From positions 111,423-175,422 of the forward strand of contig JAGWAU010000006.1 in the NCBI GenBank assembly GCA_021296255.1: a stretch of 64,000 bases of DNA, in the 5' to 3' direction. A program made the translations under genes and the position numbers. Of the stretch, positions 14,240 to 23,374 are shown in pieces. The DNA comes from Alphaproteobacteria bacterium. Its GTDB lineage: Bacteria > Pseudomonadota > Alphaproteobacteria > UBA2966. A model generated the notes under the pieces. The model was not told where the DNA came from. It searched no databases and was given only the letters and a program-made list of their open reading frames with translations. The first letter of the stretch is position 1; each line of letters opens with the position of its first letter.

Positions 14240-16684
14240 TTACGCACGCAGGGCCGCGCTTTCCGGATCGTAAGGGCTGTCGGAGATGATCCGCGCCGGG
14301 CGCAATTGATCGAGCACCCGGACTCGGCAGTCGCGACCGACTTTCGCCGCATCGGAGCGGACGTATCCGAGCATGAGGGATTTCTTTACGTAGTGGCCGT
14401 AGCCGCCCGCGGTTCCTCGTCCGACGACCTCGTCGTCCATGAAGACCGGCTCGTTGCCGAACGAGTCCGCGTCGTCTGCGTCGATCTCGATCGTGCAGAA
14501 AGTGTTGGGAACGCCGGCCCGCCGTTGTGCGATCAACGCCTCCTGACCCGTGAAGGCCGGCTTGTTCAACCGGACGAACCGGTCGAGACCGGCCTCGAAG
14601 ATGGTGTTCTCCTGATTGAGGTCGGTTCCCCACAGCCGATACGACTTCTCGAGGCGCATGGAGTCCATCGCCCGCATCCCGACGAGACCGATGCCCTGAG
14701 CCTCACCCGCCTTCATCAACGCGTCGAACAGGTGGTTGTGGTACTCGATCGGATGATGAAGCTCCCACCCCAGCGATCCCACGAAGTTCACCCGCAAGGC
14801 CCGCACGCCGGGGCAGAAACCGACGGGAATTTCCTGGGCAGTCAGCCAGGGAAACGCCTCGTTCGAGACATCGGCGTCCGCCAGCCGCTGCAGGATATTA
14901 CGCGCCTGCGGACCGGCAAGAACGAACACCCCGTACTGCGTCGTCACGTCCTTGAGATAAACCGAGCCGTCCCCGGGGAGCAGCTTCGTGAGAAAGTCGA
15001 GATCATAGTCGTGCGCGGCGCCTGAGCTCACGAGGAAGAAACGCTCGCCCCAGGGACCGTCGGAGAGGCGGGTGATGGTGAACTCGGATCGGATCGAGCC
15101 CGACGGGTTGAGGGCGTGGGCGAGCGAAATGCGGCCGACATCCTGCGGGACGTTGTTGGCGACGAGGCGATCCAGCCACTCCCGCACTCCGAGGCCTTCG
15201 GCTTCGAACTTGGAGAACGACGACAGCTCGATGAGTCCCGCCCGGTCCCGGGTCGCGTGCACCTCGTTGCCGACGTGCTCGAACCAATTGGAACGGCGGA
15301 AGGAATACGCGTCCTTGCGCTCGACCCCCTCCGGCGCGAACCAGTTCGGCCGCTCCCAGCCGAACCGCTGGCCCCACACCGCGCCCATGCGGTCCATCCG
15401 CTCGTAGCTGGGCGGCGCCTTTGCCGGACGGCACCCGGGGCGTTCCTCCATCGGGTAGTGAATGATGAAAACGTGCTCGTAGGCTTCCGTGTTCTTGAGC
15501 TTGGCGAAATTCTTGGAAACCACCCCGAATCGCCGCGGATCCACGCCAATCATATCGACGCTGGGCTCGCCCTCGATCATCCATTCGGCGACCTGCCAGC
15601 CGCCGCCGCCCGCCGCGGTGATCCCGAAACTGTGGCCTTCGGAGAGCCAGAAGTTGGGCAGCCCGAAGGCCGGCCCGACCATCGGATTGCCGTCGGGCGT
15701 ATAAGGGATCGGCCCATTGATGATCTGCTTGATGCCGGCGTTCTCAAAAGAGGGCACGCGCCGCGCCGCGGCCTCCACGTGCGGCAGCAGGCGATCGAGA
15801 TCGCCGGGAAACAGATCCTTCTCGAAGGTCGCCGGAACCCCGTCGACGAAGCAGGCCGGCGCGCCGCGCTCGTAGGGACCGAGCAACCAGCCCATCCGCT
15901 CCTCGCGGAAATAGTAGGAGGCGTCCGATTCGCGCAGCACTGGGAGCTCGCCGTTTCCCGCCTCGCGGTACGCCCTCAGTTCAGGCACTTCGTCGGTGAC
16001 GATGTACTGGTGCTCGACGGGCACGGAGGGGATTTCGAGACCCACCCAGCTCGCGGTCCGGCGGGCGTAATTGCCGGTCGCGCACACGACGTGCTCACAG
16101 CGAATGTTCCCTTGCACCGTCTTGACGATCCATTCGAGCGATTCGGAGCGCTCGATTCCCGTCACTTCGGTCTGCTGGTGAATCTCCGCGCCCATGTTAC
16201 GGGCGCCGCGTGCCATGGCCATGGTGACATCGGCCGGGGCGATGTGTCCGTCGGTCGGATGCCAGAGCGCGCCCACCAGACCTTCCGTGTTGCAGAGCGG
16301 CCAGAGCTTCTTGATCTCGTCGACCCCGATGAGGTGGCAGTCGACACCGATGGTCTCCGCCGTGCACTGGTAGCTGCGGTATTCGTCCATGCGGTCGCGG
16401 TTGGTCGCTAAGCGGAGATTGCCGTTGACGTGGAATCCCACGTCCTGGCCCGTCTCTTCCTCCAGGATCTTGTAGAGTTCCACCGAATACTGGTGCAGCT
16501 GACCGACCGAATAGCTCATGTTGAAGAGGGGCAGGAGACCGGCCGCGTGCCAAGTCGAACCCGCCGTGAGCTCCGTCCGCTCGAGCAGGACGACGTCCGT
16601 CCACCCCTTCTTGGCCAGGTGGTAGAGGACGCTGACCCCGTTCACGCCGCCACCGATCACCACGACTCGCGCCTCAGACTTCAT
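14240..16684 (-). CDS. FAD-dependent dimethylglycine/sarcosine dehydrogenase-like protein with GcvT domains
   Basis: The 814-residue protein starts at ATG 16684 after GGAGGAGG. Residues 6-35 form a DAO-type dinucleotide fold (VVVIGGGVNGVSVLYHLAKKG). His46 in STWHAAG is the position of covalent FAD attachment in this family. The second half is a folate-binding GcvT plus C-terminal barrel (YGVFVLAGPQARNIL, FTGQEALIAQR). Dimethylglycine and sarcosine dehydrogenases demethylate N-methyl compounds and place the methyl group on tetrahydrofolate as 5,10-methylene-THF. The MTHFR homologue (19683), the GbdR-like regulator (18700) and a DmdA-like gene (8542) are consistent with such a pathway. The exact N-methyl substrate is not determined. 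Confidence 0.9.
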   Translation of the reverse strand: MKSEARVVVIGGGVNGVSVLYHLAKKGWTDVVLLERTELTAGSTWHAAGLLPLFNMSYSVGQLHQYSVELYKILEEETGQDVGFHVNGNLRLATNRDRMDEYRSYQCTAETIGVDCHLIGVDEIKKLWPLCNTEGLVGALWHPTDGHIAPADVTMAMARGARNMGAEIHQQTEVTGIERSESLEWIVKTVQGNIRCEHVVCATGNYARRTASWVGLEIPSVPVEHQYIVTDEVPELRAYREAGNGELPVLRESDASYYFREERMGWLLGPYERGAPACFVDGVPATFEKDLFPGDLDRLLPHVEAAARRVPSFENAGIKQIINGPIPYTPDGNPMVGPAFGLPNFWLSEGHSFGITAAGGGGWQVAEWMIEGEPSVDMIGVDPRRFGVVSKNFAKLKNTEAYEHVFIIHYPMEERPGCRPAKAPPSYERMDRMGAVWGQRFGWERPNWFAPEGVERKDAYSFRRSNWFEHVGNEVHATRDRAGLIELSSFSKFEAEGLGVREWLDRLVANNVPQDVGRISLAHALNPSGSIRSEFTITRLSDGPWGERFFLVSSGAAHDYDLDFLTKLLPGDGSVYLKDVTTQYGVFVLAGPQARNILQRLADADVSNEAFPWLTAQEIPVGFCPGVRALRVNFVGSLGWELHHPIEYHNHLFDALMKAGEAQGIGLVGMRAMDSMRLEKSYRLWGTDLNQENTIFEAGLDRFVRLNKPAFTGQEALIAQRRAGVPNTFCTIEIDADDADSFGNEPVFMDDEVVGRGTAGGYGHYVKKSLMLGYVRSDAAKVGRDCRVRVLDQLRPARIISDSPYDPESAALRA

Positions 16685-16917
16685 CGCCGTCCTCCTCCGA
16701 TACGCGGGATCCACCGCCTCATGCGGCGTCAGCATCCTTGAGCCCAACACTGCCTCGGACTTGTCCTTGCGCGACGTTCCCTATTCGGATTGCGCCGCGC
16801 AATCGTCGCAGGCAATGACAACGGTCTGGAGGGTACAGCCGACCGAAATCCAATGACACGATCTTCGCGCCCCGCCCTTCGGGCAGACGGCCCCGACTGC
16901 ACCTGGGACACATGCGG

Positions 16918-17539
16918 CTATTTCACGTCCAGCATGATCAGCAACGCCGACAGGGTGAATACCGAAACCGCGGTCGAGACAACCACGACCGCGGCCGAGC
17001 GTTCGACATAAGTGCCGTAACGTTGTGCCACGACGAATACGGGCACGCCCGTGGGGAGGGCGGCATGGATGACGGCTGCTGCCGCCCAGATACCGTCGAG
17101 GCCAAAAACCTGATATGCCAGCCACCAGGTTATCAGAGGTTGTATCGCCAGCTTCACGACCACCAGCCATGTCACCTCCTTCGGATCGGCCCGAACCTTG
17201 CGGCCACCCATGAAGAGCCCGGCGGCGAACAGGGCGCACGGCCCGAAGGCACCGCTCAGCATGTCGAAAAAGGTAACGGCCGCGGTCGGCAACTGCAGGC
17301 CGCTGCCCGAGGCCCCGAGACCGGCCACCGCCGAGCGCGCCGAGGAACGCCCAGTTGAAGAATTCCTCGAGGGACGTACGGTACAGGGAAATGAAGGCCA
17401 GGGCCGGGCCCGCCGCGTAATAGACGAATTGGCTTATGGCTTCGCTGGCATCCTCCATGAGCAAGCGGGTACGTGCAGCCACATAACCCGCCAGCATGAT
17501 AGCGAAGATCGGCAGGATGACTTCGACGATGACGGCCAT
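16918..17539 (-). pseudogene. AEC-family (auxin efflux carrier) transporter, internally deleted and frameshifted
   Basis: The first frame (from ATG 17539) encodes a normal AEC N-terminus (ILPIFAIMLAGYVAARTRLL, then YYAAGPALAFISLYRTSLEE). It runs out at about 17335. A second frame then gives the C-terminal half (SGAFGPCALFAAGLFMGGRK, HAALPTGVPVFVVAQRYG). Together they are about 205 residues, against roughly 310 in the family. The missing middle is about 100 residues with several membrane helices. This is a broken gene, not a start error. Confidence 0.75.
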
Positions 17540-17602
17540 GAACGGAGCACGCCGACCGGCAGGTCGGTCGCTTTAATTCTGCCAGCAATGGCGCGCACCA
17601 CG

Positions 17603-18520
17603 CTACAGGAAGACCACCGCGAGGCCCATGACGATCAGCAGCCACAAGCACGCTTGGCGGTAGACCTCGTTGGATGCCCGTCTGAACATCCAGGCGCCGA
17701 GCCACGTGGGCAGTGCGAATGGCGGGATCAGCAAAACGCCGAGAACGAGTGAGCTCAAATCCGCACCGCCTGCGAGCGTGACCCCAACCATGGTGAGGGC
17801 CGCCATGACCCCGAGGACGATCAAGATATTGGCGCGCTGAACGGCAGCTCCGATGCGTCCCGACAGGTAGTAGATACTCGCCCCCGGGGCGCCCATGCCG
17901 AAGAAACCCGTGGTGAAGCCCGTGAACGACCCGGCCGCCGCACTTGTCAACATGTTGCGGGGACCGTCGTAGTTCCAGCCGCGAATCATGACGAGCGCGA
18001 CCAGAATGACGATTGCGCCCATCAGACGCCGGGTGACGCCGGAATCGACGACGAACAGGAGGAAGATGCCGATGGGAACAAAGACGAACCCCATGAGGCT
18101 CGCCGGAATGACGTCCGGCCAGTCCGCGTCACGCATCGCTTCGGGAAGCAGCAATACGTATCCGAGGGTGGCGAGACCGATGCCGACGGCGATGGCTTCC
18201 GCCGGACCGTAGACGAACGTAAGCAACGGAATCATGACGAGGCTTGATCCGAAGCCGGTGAAGCCATTGAGCAGGCCGCCCAAGGCCGCCACCGTCACGG
18301 CATAGGCGAACTCCGGCCGCCGGTACTCGTCCGGGTCCATGCCCCGAGCGGTTGCCAGTTCCGCGAACGTCGTTCCCGACGTCATCCAGTACCAGACACC
18401 CATCGCCGCGCACATGACGCTCGATCCGATGCACAGGAGAAGCAGCGATCTTCTGAAGGCCGTGTCGAACAAGTGTCCTCCGGGCGGTTCCGTCACAACC
18501 ATGCCTCCACCGGGATGCAT
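17603..18520 (-). CDS. TauE/SafE-family anion exporter
   Basis: The 305-residue protein has many hydrophobic segments. It also has the two-fold repeated pattern of TauE/SafE proteins: ALGGLLNGFTGFGSSLVMIPLL near residues 82-103 and AAGSFTGFTTGFFGMGAPG in the second half. Members export sulfite, sulfoacetate or related organic anions across the inner membrane. It has an unusual N-terminal extension with its own membrane segment (SLLLLCIGSSVMCAAMGVWYW). ATG 18502 is an alternative start. It is transcribed away from the GbdR-like regulator at 18700, and such a divergent pair is often a regulator and target. The exported compound is unknown. Confidence 0.85.
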   Translation of the reverse strand: MHPGGGMVVTEPPGGHLFDTAFRRSLLLLCIGSSVMCAAMGVWYWMTSGTTFAELATARGMDPDEYRRPEFAYAVTVAALGGLLNGFTGFGSSLVMIPLLTFVYGPAEAIAVGIGLATLGYVLLLPEAMRDADWPDVIPASLMGFVFVPIGIFLLFVVDSGVTRRLMGAIVILVALVMIRGWNYDGPRNMLTSAAAGSFTGFTTGFFGMGAPGASIYYLSGRIGAAVQRANILIVLGVMAALTMVGVTLAGGADLSSLVLGVLLIPPFALPTWLGAWMFRRASNEVYRQACLWLLIVMGLAVVFL

Positions 18521-18699
18521 CGGATCGAGAGACCGTTCCAGACTCCAGCCGAACCCGTTCGTGTCTCATCCCGATGATGCTGTCGAGCCCCGAGCGGAAC
18601 AAGGCGTTGGAAAACATTTCGCTACGCACCCGCCTGTTTTTGCTCTACTTTTCCGCGGTCCTGAGGGTCAGACGGTGAAATCTGCAGGCCGGTGGAGCG

Positions 18700-19686
18700 A
18701 TGTTCGGGGTACCGTCCGGAAAAACGCCTGAGGCCATCGGGTTCTTCATGGTCCCGAGCTTCTCGATGATCGCCTTCGCGTCGGCGATCGAGCCGCTACG
18801 CCTAGCCAACCGCCTCAGCGACAAGGCCCTCTACGAGTGGATGCTCATTTCCGGTGACGGGGGTCCCGTCACCGCCAGCAACGGAATCTCGGTCAATCCC
18901 CATTTCGCCATATCCGAGATCGATAGCGGGATGGCGAAACGGCAGATTCCGACTCTCATCCTGGTCAGCGGAGTCGGCGCCGAAGTCTACAACAACCCGG
19001 ACACATTCGCGTGGCTGCGACGCCTTGACCGCCAGGGCACCGATATCGGGGCGTTATGCACGGCCGCGCACGTGCTAGCCCGCGCCGGTTTGCTCGATGG
19101 CAAGGTCTGTACCCTGCATTGGGAAAACATTCCGAGCTTCCGGGAGACCTACCCGGACATCGAAGTCACCGACGATCTGTTCGAGATCGACGGCAACCGC
19201 TTCACCTGTTCCGGCGGGACGGCGGCTCTTGACATGATGCTCCATCTCATCCGCGCGGAGCACGGCGAGGAGTTGGCGACCCGCGTCTCCGAGGAATGCA
19301 TCCTCGACCGCGTGCGCGGAGGACAGGACCACCAGCGCATGCCCCTGGCCGTCCGCCTCGGCGTCGACAACCGCAAGCTGATCGACTCCATCCACATGAT
19401 GGAAACCCATCTCGAAGAGCCGCTCTCCCAGGAGGAGCTCGCCGCGGCCGTCGGTATTTCCCGCCGCCAGCTGGAGCGCTTGTTCCAGCGGCACGTGGGG
19501 CGCCCTCCCAACCGCCACTACATGCAACTGCGTCTCGACCGGGCGCGCAAGCTTCTGCTGCAAACCGACATGGCCATCGTCGACGTGGCGATGGCCTGCG
19601 GATTCGTCTCCGCCTCGCATTTCGCCAAGTGCTACCGGCAGTTTTACGGCGTGACACCACGTCAGGCGCGGGTCAACGGCCTTTAG
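18700..19686 (+). CDS. GlxA/GbdR-like transcriptional regulator (DJ-1/PfpI plus AraC HTH)
   Basis: The 328-residue protein has an N-terminal DJ-1/PfpI-like domain (residues 10-190). It carries the elbow Cys in GALCTAAHVLARAGLLDG. A C-terminal AraC-type double helix-turn-helix follows (SQEELAAAVGISRRQLERLFQRH, VDVAMACGFVSASHFAKCYRQFYG). This is the architecture of GbdR, which controls glycine betaine and dimethylglycine catabolism in pseudomonads, and of related regulators for carnitine. ATG 18700 follows GGTGGAG. Its position beside the DMGDH-like, TauE and MTHFR-like genes fits control of methylated amine use. The ligand is inferred, not shown. Confidence 0.9.
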   Translation: MFGVPSGKTPEAIGFFMVPSFSMIAFASAIEPLRLANRLSDKALYEWMLISGDGGPVTASNGISVNPHFAISEIDSGMAKRQIPTLILVSGVGAEVYNNPDTFAWLRRLDRQGTDIGALCTAAHVLARAGLLDGKVCTLHWENIPSFRETYPDIEVTDDLFEIDGNRFTCSGGTAALDMMLHLIRAEHGEELATRVSEECILDRVRGGQDHQRMPLAVRLGVDNRKLIDSIHMMETHLEEPLSQEELAAAVGISRRQLERLFQRHVGRPPNRHYMQLRLDRARKLLLQTDMAIVDVAMACGFVSASHFAKCYRQFYGVTPRQARVNGL

Positions 19687-20642
19687 AACGGTTGGGGACT
19701 CCCACATCCGTCGTTTGCGCGGGCCTGACACCGATCCTCCGACATGGACGCAAGGCTTTCGATCCAGCCAGCGGTGCGCTTCAACCCACCGAACGGATAG
19801 ATGTGCAGGGAACCGAGCCCAACCTCCGGGTGTGCGGCAGCGTACGCCGCGAGGTCGAGGACCATGCGGCTGGAATCCGCTACGCGCGCCGCGCTGGCAA
19901 ACCCCTTGCCGTGGCGCAACAGTAGTCTCATGGAGGGACCGATACCGCACATCTTCGCATACCGCATCAAGGTGCCGACGCGGGCCGGGCCGGGCACGCC
20001 CACGTGAACGGGCAAGCGCACGCCGGACGCACGCACCCGCCGCAGCCAATCGATCACGGGCGCGGCGCCGAAGGCGAACTGGGTGATCACGAACACGTTG
20101 AGCCCTGCTCGCACGGAGTGATCCTGCTTTCGAATCAACGCGTCCAGTAGTTCGCCGTCGGAGACGTGAGGATGACCTTCGGGATATCCGCCGATGCCGA
20201 CACGCGTGATGCGGTGTTCGGACAGCAGGCCGGTTTCGAGAAGCTGCAAGGCGGAACCGAAAGGGCCCCTCGGCGATGCGACGTCGCCACCGATGACGAG
20301 AAGCTGATCGACCGCCGCCTCGGACCTCAAACGCCGCAACAGCCGATCCAATGAGCCGGTATCCGGCATTCCCCGCGCCGCGATGTGGGGGACCGGCACC
20401 ATGCCCCGCTCCCGCAGTGCGACCGCAGCGGCGATCGTCTCATCCGCCACGGCGCCCGGCAGCCAGGGGACGAAGACGCGCGTTTCCCGTGCAAGGAATT
20501 GGTTGACGGCGTCGTCGGTGGCCTGCGCGGGGGTCACTTCGATGGAGCGGTTCTCGAGCAGCGCGCCTAGCCCGTCCGGCCCCCGCACATGCGCCTCTCC
20601 ATCGCGTCCCGGGATCGGGCTCGCCGGAAACAGGACTACCAT
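19683..20642 (-). CDS. Methylenetetrahydrofolate reductase-like protein
   Basis: The 319-residue protein has the MetF/MTHFR TIM-barrel pattern: SIEVTPAQ with the early Glu, LVIGGDVASPRGPFGSALQLLE, RVGIGGYPEGHP, FVITQFAF and a proline-rich VHVGVPGPARVGTLMRYAKMCGIG. MTHFR interconverts 5,10-methylene-THF and 5-methyl-THF using FAD. The gene is more divergent than a housekeeping metF and stands beside demethylation genes, so it may handle one-carbon units they release. ATG 20642 has GAGG nearby; 20654 is an alternative start. Its stop overlaps that of the regulator gene by 4 bases, tail to tail. Confidence 0.85.
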   Translation of the reverse strand: MVVLFPASPIPGRDGEAHVRGPDGLGALLENRSIEVTPAQATDDAVNQFLARETRVFVPWLPGAVADETIAAAVALRERGMVPVPHIAARGMPDTGSLDRLLRRLRSEAAVDQLLVIGGDVASPRGPFGSALQLLETGLLSEHRITRVGIGGYPEGHPHVSDGELLDALIRKQDHSVRAGLNVFVITQFAFGAAPVIDWLRRVRASGVRLPVHVGVPGPARVGTLMRYAKMCGIGPSMRLLLRHGKGFASAARVADSSRMVLDLAAYAAAHPEVGLGSLHIYPFGGLKRTAGWIESLASMSEDRCQARANDGCGSPQPF

Positions 20643-20847
20643 GGCGCACCTCATTCGACGGAGATGGACGAGTCCGGACCGTCATCGCCCGAAGCGGCGA
20701 CAAAATAATCGAAAACCGTCCGCATACTGCCTCGTGCGCGACCCCTGCCCTCCCGATTGCGACGCTCCGCTTGGAGGGCGGTCGCGCGAGACCCGCGCCG
20801 GTGCTAGATTCGACTGAACGCACGATTGAGAATCCGCGGAAACCACC

Positions 20848-22038
20848 ATGCCATCACGATCGGCCGCGACCTGGGAACGCCCCCCTCCTCTTCCCGACGG
20901 TCACTACGTCAGTGGCCGCGTGTATCACGACGAACAGATTTTCGCCGAAGAGCGCGAACACATATTCAGGAAGGTGTGGCACTTCGTCTGTCACGAGAGC
21001 GAGGTGGCGGAAGCCTTCGATTTCCGCACCGTCGAGCGCGCCGACGTGCCGCTGTTAGTGGTCCGGGGCGAAGACGGCCACATCCGCACTTTCATCAACG
21101 TCTGCTCCCACCGCGGCGCGCGGGTGGCGATGGAGCCCGGCGGCAACGCCCGCACCTTCACCTGCTTCTACCATCACTGGACATACGACACCGAGGGGTC
21201 CTGCGTCTCCATGCCGCGCCCCGAGGGCTACGACCATACTCCGATTCGCAAGGAGGACATGGGACTGCGAGAGGTGAAGACGGATGTGAAATGGGGCTTC
21301 GTCTTCGTCAACCTCGACGACGACTGCGCGCCGCTCGACGATTTCCTCGGCGGGGCCCTCGACATCTTCGATCGGGTTCTGCCCAACGCGGAGCTCGAGG
21401 TGTTCCACTATCACCGCGCCGAGATCGACGCCAACTGGAAGGCCTATCAGGAGACCATCGTCGATCTTTACCACGAGTTCATGCACGTGATCCTTCGCGA
21501 CACCCAGATGCCCGCCGCGAGCATGGACGACCGCGAGATGCGTACCTACGCGAACGGTCATGTCACCATCGCCGGACTCAAGGCGGACTACGAGAAGTAC
21601 GTGGGTTGGGGCCACCGCGACGACTCGACGTGCTTCCCCGGCCTCGAGCCGGACGACGCCCGTTTCGCGCCACTTTTTCCCGCCCAGACCTTCATCACGC
21701 GGGGCACGGTCATGCGGATCGACACGGTGCAGCCGGTCACGGCCCACAAATGCCTGATCGAGTCCCGCGGGCTCGGCTTGAAGGGCGAGTCGCCGGAAGA
21801 CCGCATGATGCGGATCGATCAGCACAACGAGTACTGGGGCCCGTTCGGCCGCAACGTTACGGAGGACGCGTTCGCCGCCGAGGGTTGCGAAGTCTCGTTC
21901 GGCAAGGGTGCGGCCCTGCGCGGCATCATCGCCCGCGACGAAGGCGGCAAGGGCCAGTGCGACTCAGGCCTCCGCGGGTTCTGGGCGGAATGGAGCCGGC
22001 GCATGGGCCGCCCGGCGAGCCACCCGACCAACGACTGA
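20848..22038 (+). CDS. Second aromatic-ring-hydroxylating dioxygenase alpha subunit
   Basis: The 396-residue protein has the Rieske motif CSHRGARVAMEPGGN...CFYHHWTYD and a mononuclear iron region around VDLYHEFMH. It is clearly homologous to the alpha subunit at 10986, sharing opening YVSGRVYHDEQIFAEEREHI, HEVGLK-type RGLGLKGESPEDR and the ending RRMGRPASHPTND. It is followed 10 bases later by a beta subunit. No ferredoxin or reductase is encoded next to it, so it may share those at 12380 and 12795. Two related alpha-beta pairs in 12 kb suggest duplication and specialisation for different substrates in one pathway. Confidence 0.92.
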   Translation: MPSRSAATWERPPPLPDGHYVSGRVYHDEQIFAEEREHIFRKVWHFVCHESEVAEAFDFRTVERADVPLLVVRGEDGHIRTFINVCSHRGARVAMEPGGNARTFTCFYHHWTYDTEGSCVSMPRPEGYDHTPIRKEDMGLREVKTDVKWGFVFVNLDDDCAPLDDFLGGALDIFDRVLPNAELEVFHYHRAEIDANWKAYQETIVDLYHEFMHVILRDTQMPAASMDDREMRTYANGHVTIAGLKADYEKYVGWGHRDDSTCFPGLEPDDARFAPLFPAQTFITRGTVMRIDTVQPVTAHKCLIESRGLGLKGESPEDRMMRIDQHNEYWGPFGRNVTEDAFAAEGCEVSFGKGAALRGIIARDEGGKGQCDSGLRGFWAEWSRRMGRPASHPTND

Positions 22039-22048
22039 CCGCGCCTCC

Positions 22049-22510
22049 GTGTCTGCCAGCAACGACGCCGTCCGCGAGCTGATCTATCGCTCGTGCCGTT
22101 GTCTGGATACCCACGACTTCGACGGCTACATCGCGCTTTGCGCACCGGCGTTCCGCTATCGGATAACGGTCTACAGCCCCGAGCTGCGCAAGGAGATGAT
22201 TTGGCTCAACCACGACCGGGACCGGCTCGCTGCGCTTCTGGCCGCCGTGCCCCGTCACCTGGCGCGCCTCGGATCCCTGCAGCGCAACGCGACCGTCTAC
22301 ACCATCGAGCGGGATGGAACCGAGGGACCGGCTCGGGTCACGTCGGCTTTTTCGGTCTTCAACATCGACAACGAAGGCCGGCCCAGCGTCTTCGCCGTCG
22401 GGCACTATCACGACACGGTCGACGTCGGCGGCGAGCGGCCGCTGCTCGTCGCGCGCAACGCCCGCCTCGCGTCCCGCGACCTCGGCATCGGCTCTCACGT
22501 CCCCATTTGA
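22049..22510 (+). CDS. Second aromatic-ring-hydroxylating dioxygenase beta subunit
   Basis: From GTG 22049, the 153-residue protein reads VSASNDAVRELIYRSCRCLD and ends ARLASRDLGIGSHVPI, paralleling the beta subunit at 10469. The start lies 10 bases after the alpha stop, so the two are translated as a unit. It is the structural partner for the alpha subunit at 20848. An ATG start is not available in a sensible position, and upstream ATGs would overlap the alpha gene deeply. Confidence 0.88.
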   Translation: MSASNDAVRELIYRSCRCLDTHDFDGYIALCAPAFRYRITVYSPELRKEMIWLNHDRDRLAALLAAVPRHLARLGSLQRNATVYTIERDGTEGPARVTSAFSVFNIDNEGRPSVFAVGHYHDTVDVGGERPLLVARNARLASRDLGIGSHVPI

Positions 22511-22511
22511 G

Positions 22512-22556
22512 CGCCCGATACCGAGCCGCTAGATTGTCCTGTCCGCCCGATACCGA
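22512..22556. repeat. Two 13-bp direct repeats before the SDR gene
   Basis: CGCCCGATACCGA occurs at 22512-22524 and again at 22544-22556. The start-to-start distance is 32 bases, about three helical turns. It lies entirely in the 69-base gap between the beta subunit and SDR genes. It could be a tandem regulator site or a small duplication. Confidence 0.6.
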
Positions 22557-22579
22557 TACGTCGCGTTCGAGATGACACC

Positions 22580-23305
22580 ATGAGCCGAACCGCCATCGTC
22601 ACCGGAGCGAGCCGGGGCATCGGTCGCGCCATCACGGAACGTCTCATCGAAGAGGGCTGGCGCATTTACAACTTCGACCGCGAGCCGCCCAGTGAACGCC
22701 AGGACCTTCGGGACCAATGGGTCGAGGTCGACCTGACCGAGCCGGTTTCCCTCGAGGAGGCGCTCGACCGCATTCTCGCGGAGGGGCCCGTGCTCGGCGT
22801 GGTGAACAACGCGGGAATCGTCGGCCGCCAGTCGATCGATGAATTCACGCCGGAGGTATTCGACCGGGTGCTCGCCACCAACACGCGCAGCGCCGGGCAG
22901 ATCGTTCGGGCCGTCGTGCCGGGCATGCGCGAGGCGCAATTCGGGCGCATCGTCAATATCTCGAGCCGCGCCAGCTTGGGCAAGCACGACCGCAGCTCCT
23001 ATGCCGCCGCCAAGGCCGGACTGATCGCCATGTCGAAGGTCTGGACGCTCGAACTCGCCGGCGACGGCATCACCTGCAATGCCATCGGTCCCGGTCCCAT
23101 CAAGACCCAACTGTGGATGGCCGCCAATCCCGCCGACGATCCCCGCACGACGGCGCTCGTCGAGAGCGTGCCGGTGGGCCGCATGGGCGAACCGAGGGAC
23201 ATCGCCAACGCGGTCGCCTTCTTCATGGACGAACGCTCGAGCTTCGTCACCGGGCAGATCCTGTACGTCTGCGGCGGCATCACCGTGGCCCGAGGCGGCG
23301 CCTAG
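22580..23305 (+). CDS. SDR-family oxidoreductase (FabG-like), intact catalytic site
   Basis: The 241-residue protein has a complete classical SDR set: TGASRGIGRAI (residues 8-18), NNAGIVG, Ser in VNISSRASLG, and Tyr-x-x-x-Lys in SSYAAAKAGLIAM. The end VTGQILYVCGGI is typical too. It is an NAD(P)-dependent dehydrogenase of unknown substrate. Next to a ring-hydroxylating oxygenase it could act as a cis-dihydrodiol dehydrogenase, which would rearomatise the ring, but those usually belong to slightly different SDR subgroups. Two 13-bp direct repeats lie in the gap before it. Confidence 0.9.
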   Translation: MSRTAIVTGASRGIGRAITERLIEEGWRIYNFDREPPSERQDLRDQWVEVDLTEPVSLEEALDRILAEGPVLGVVNNAGIVGRQSIDEFTPEVFDRVLATNTRSAGQIVRAVVPGMREAQFGRIVNISSRASLGKHDRSSYAAAKAGLIAMSKVWTLELAGDGITCNAIGPGPIKTQLWMAANPADDPRTTALVESVPVGRMGEPRDIANAVAFFMDERSSFVTGQILYVCGGITVARGGA

Positions 23306-23374
23306 CCCGATTCCGGGTGGGCCGGGAACCGCTCCGGTTTGCGGAACCCGGTCACGGCTCCTTAAGCTGATCGC

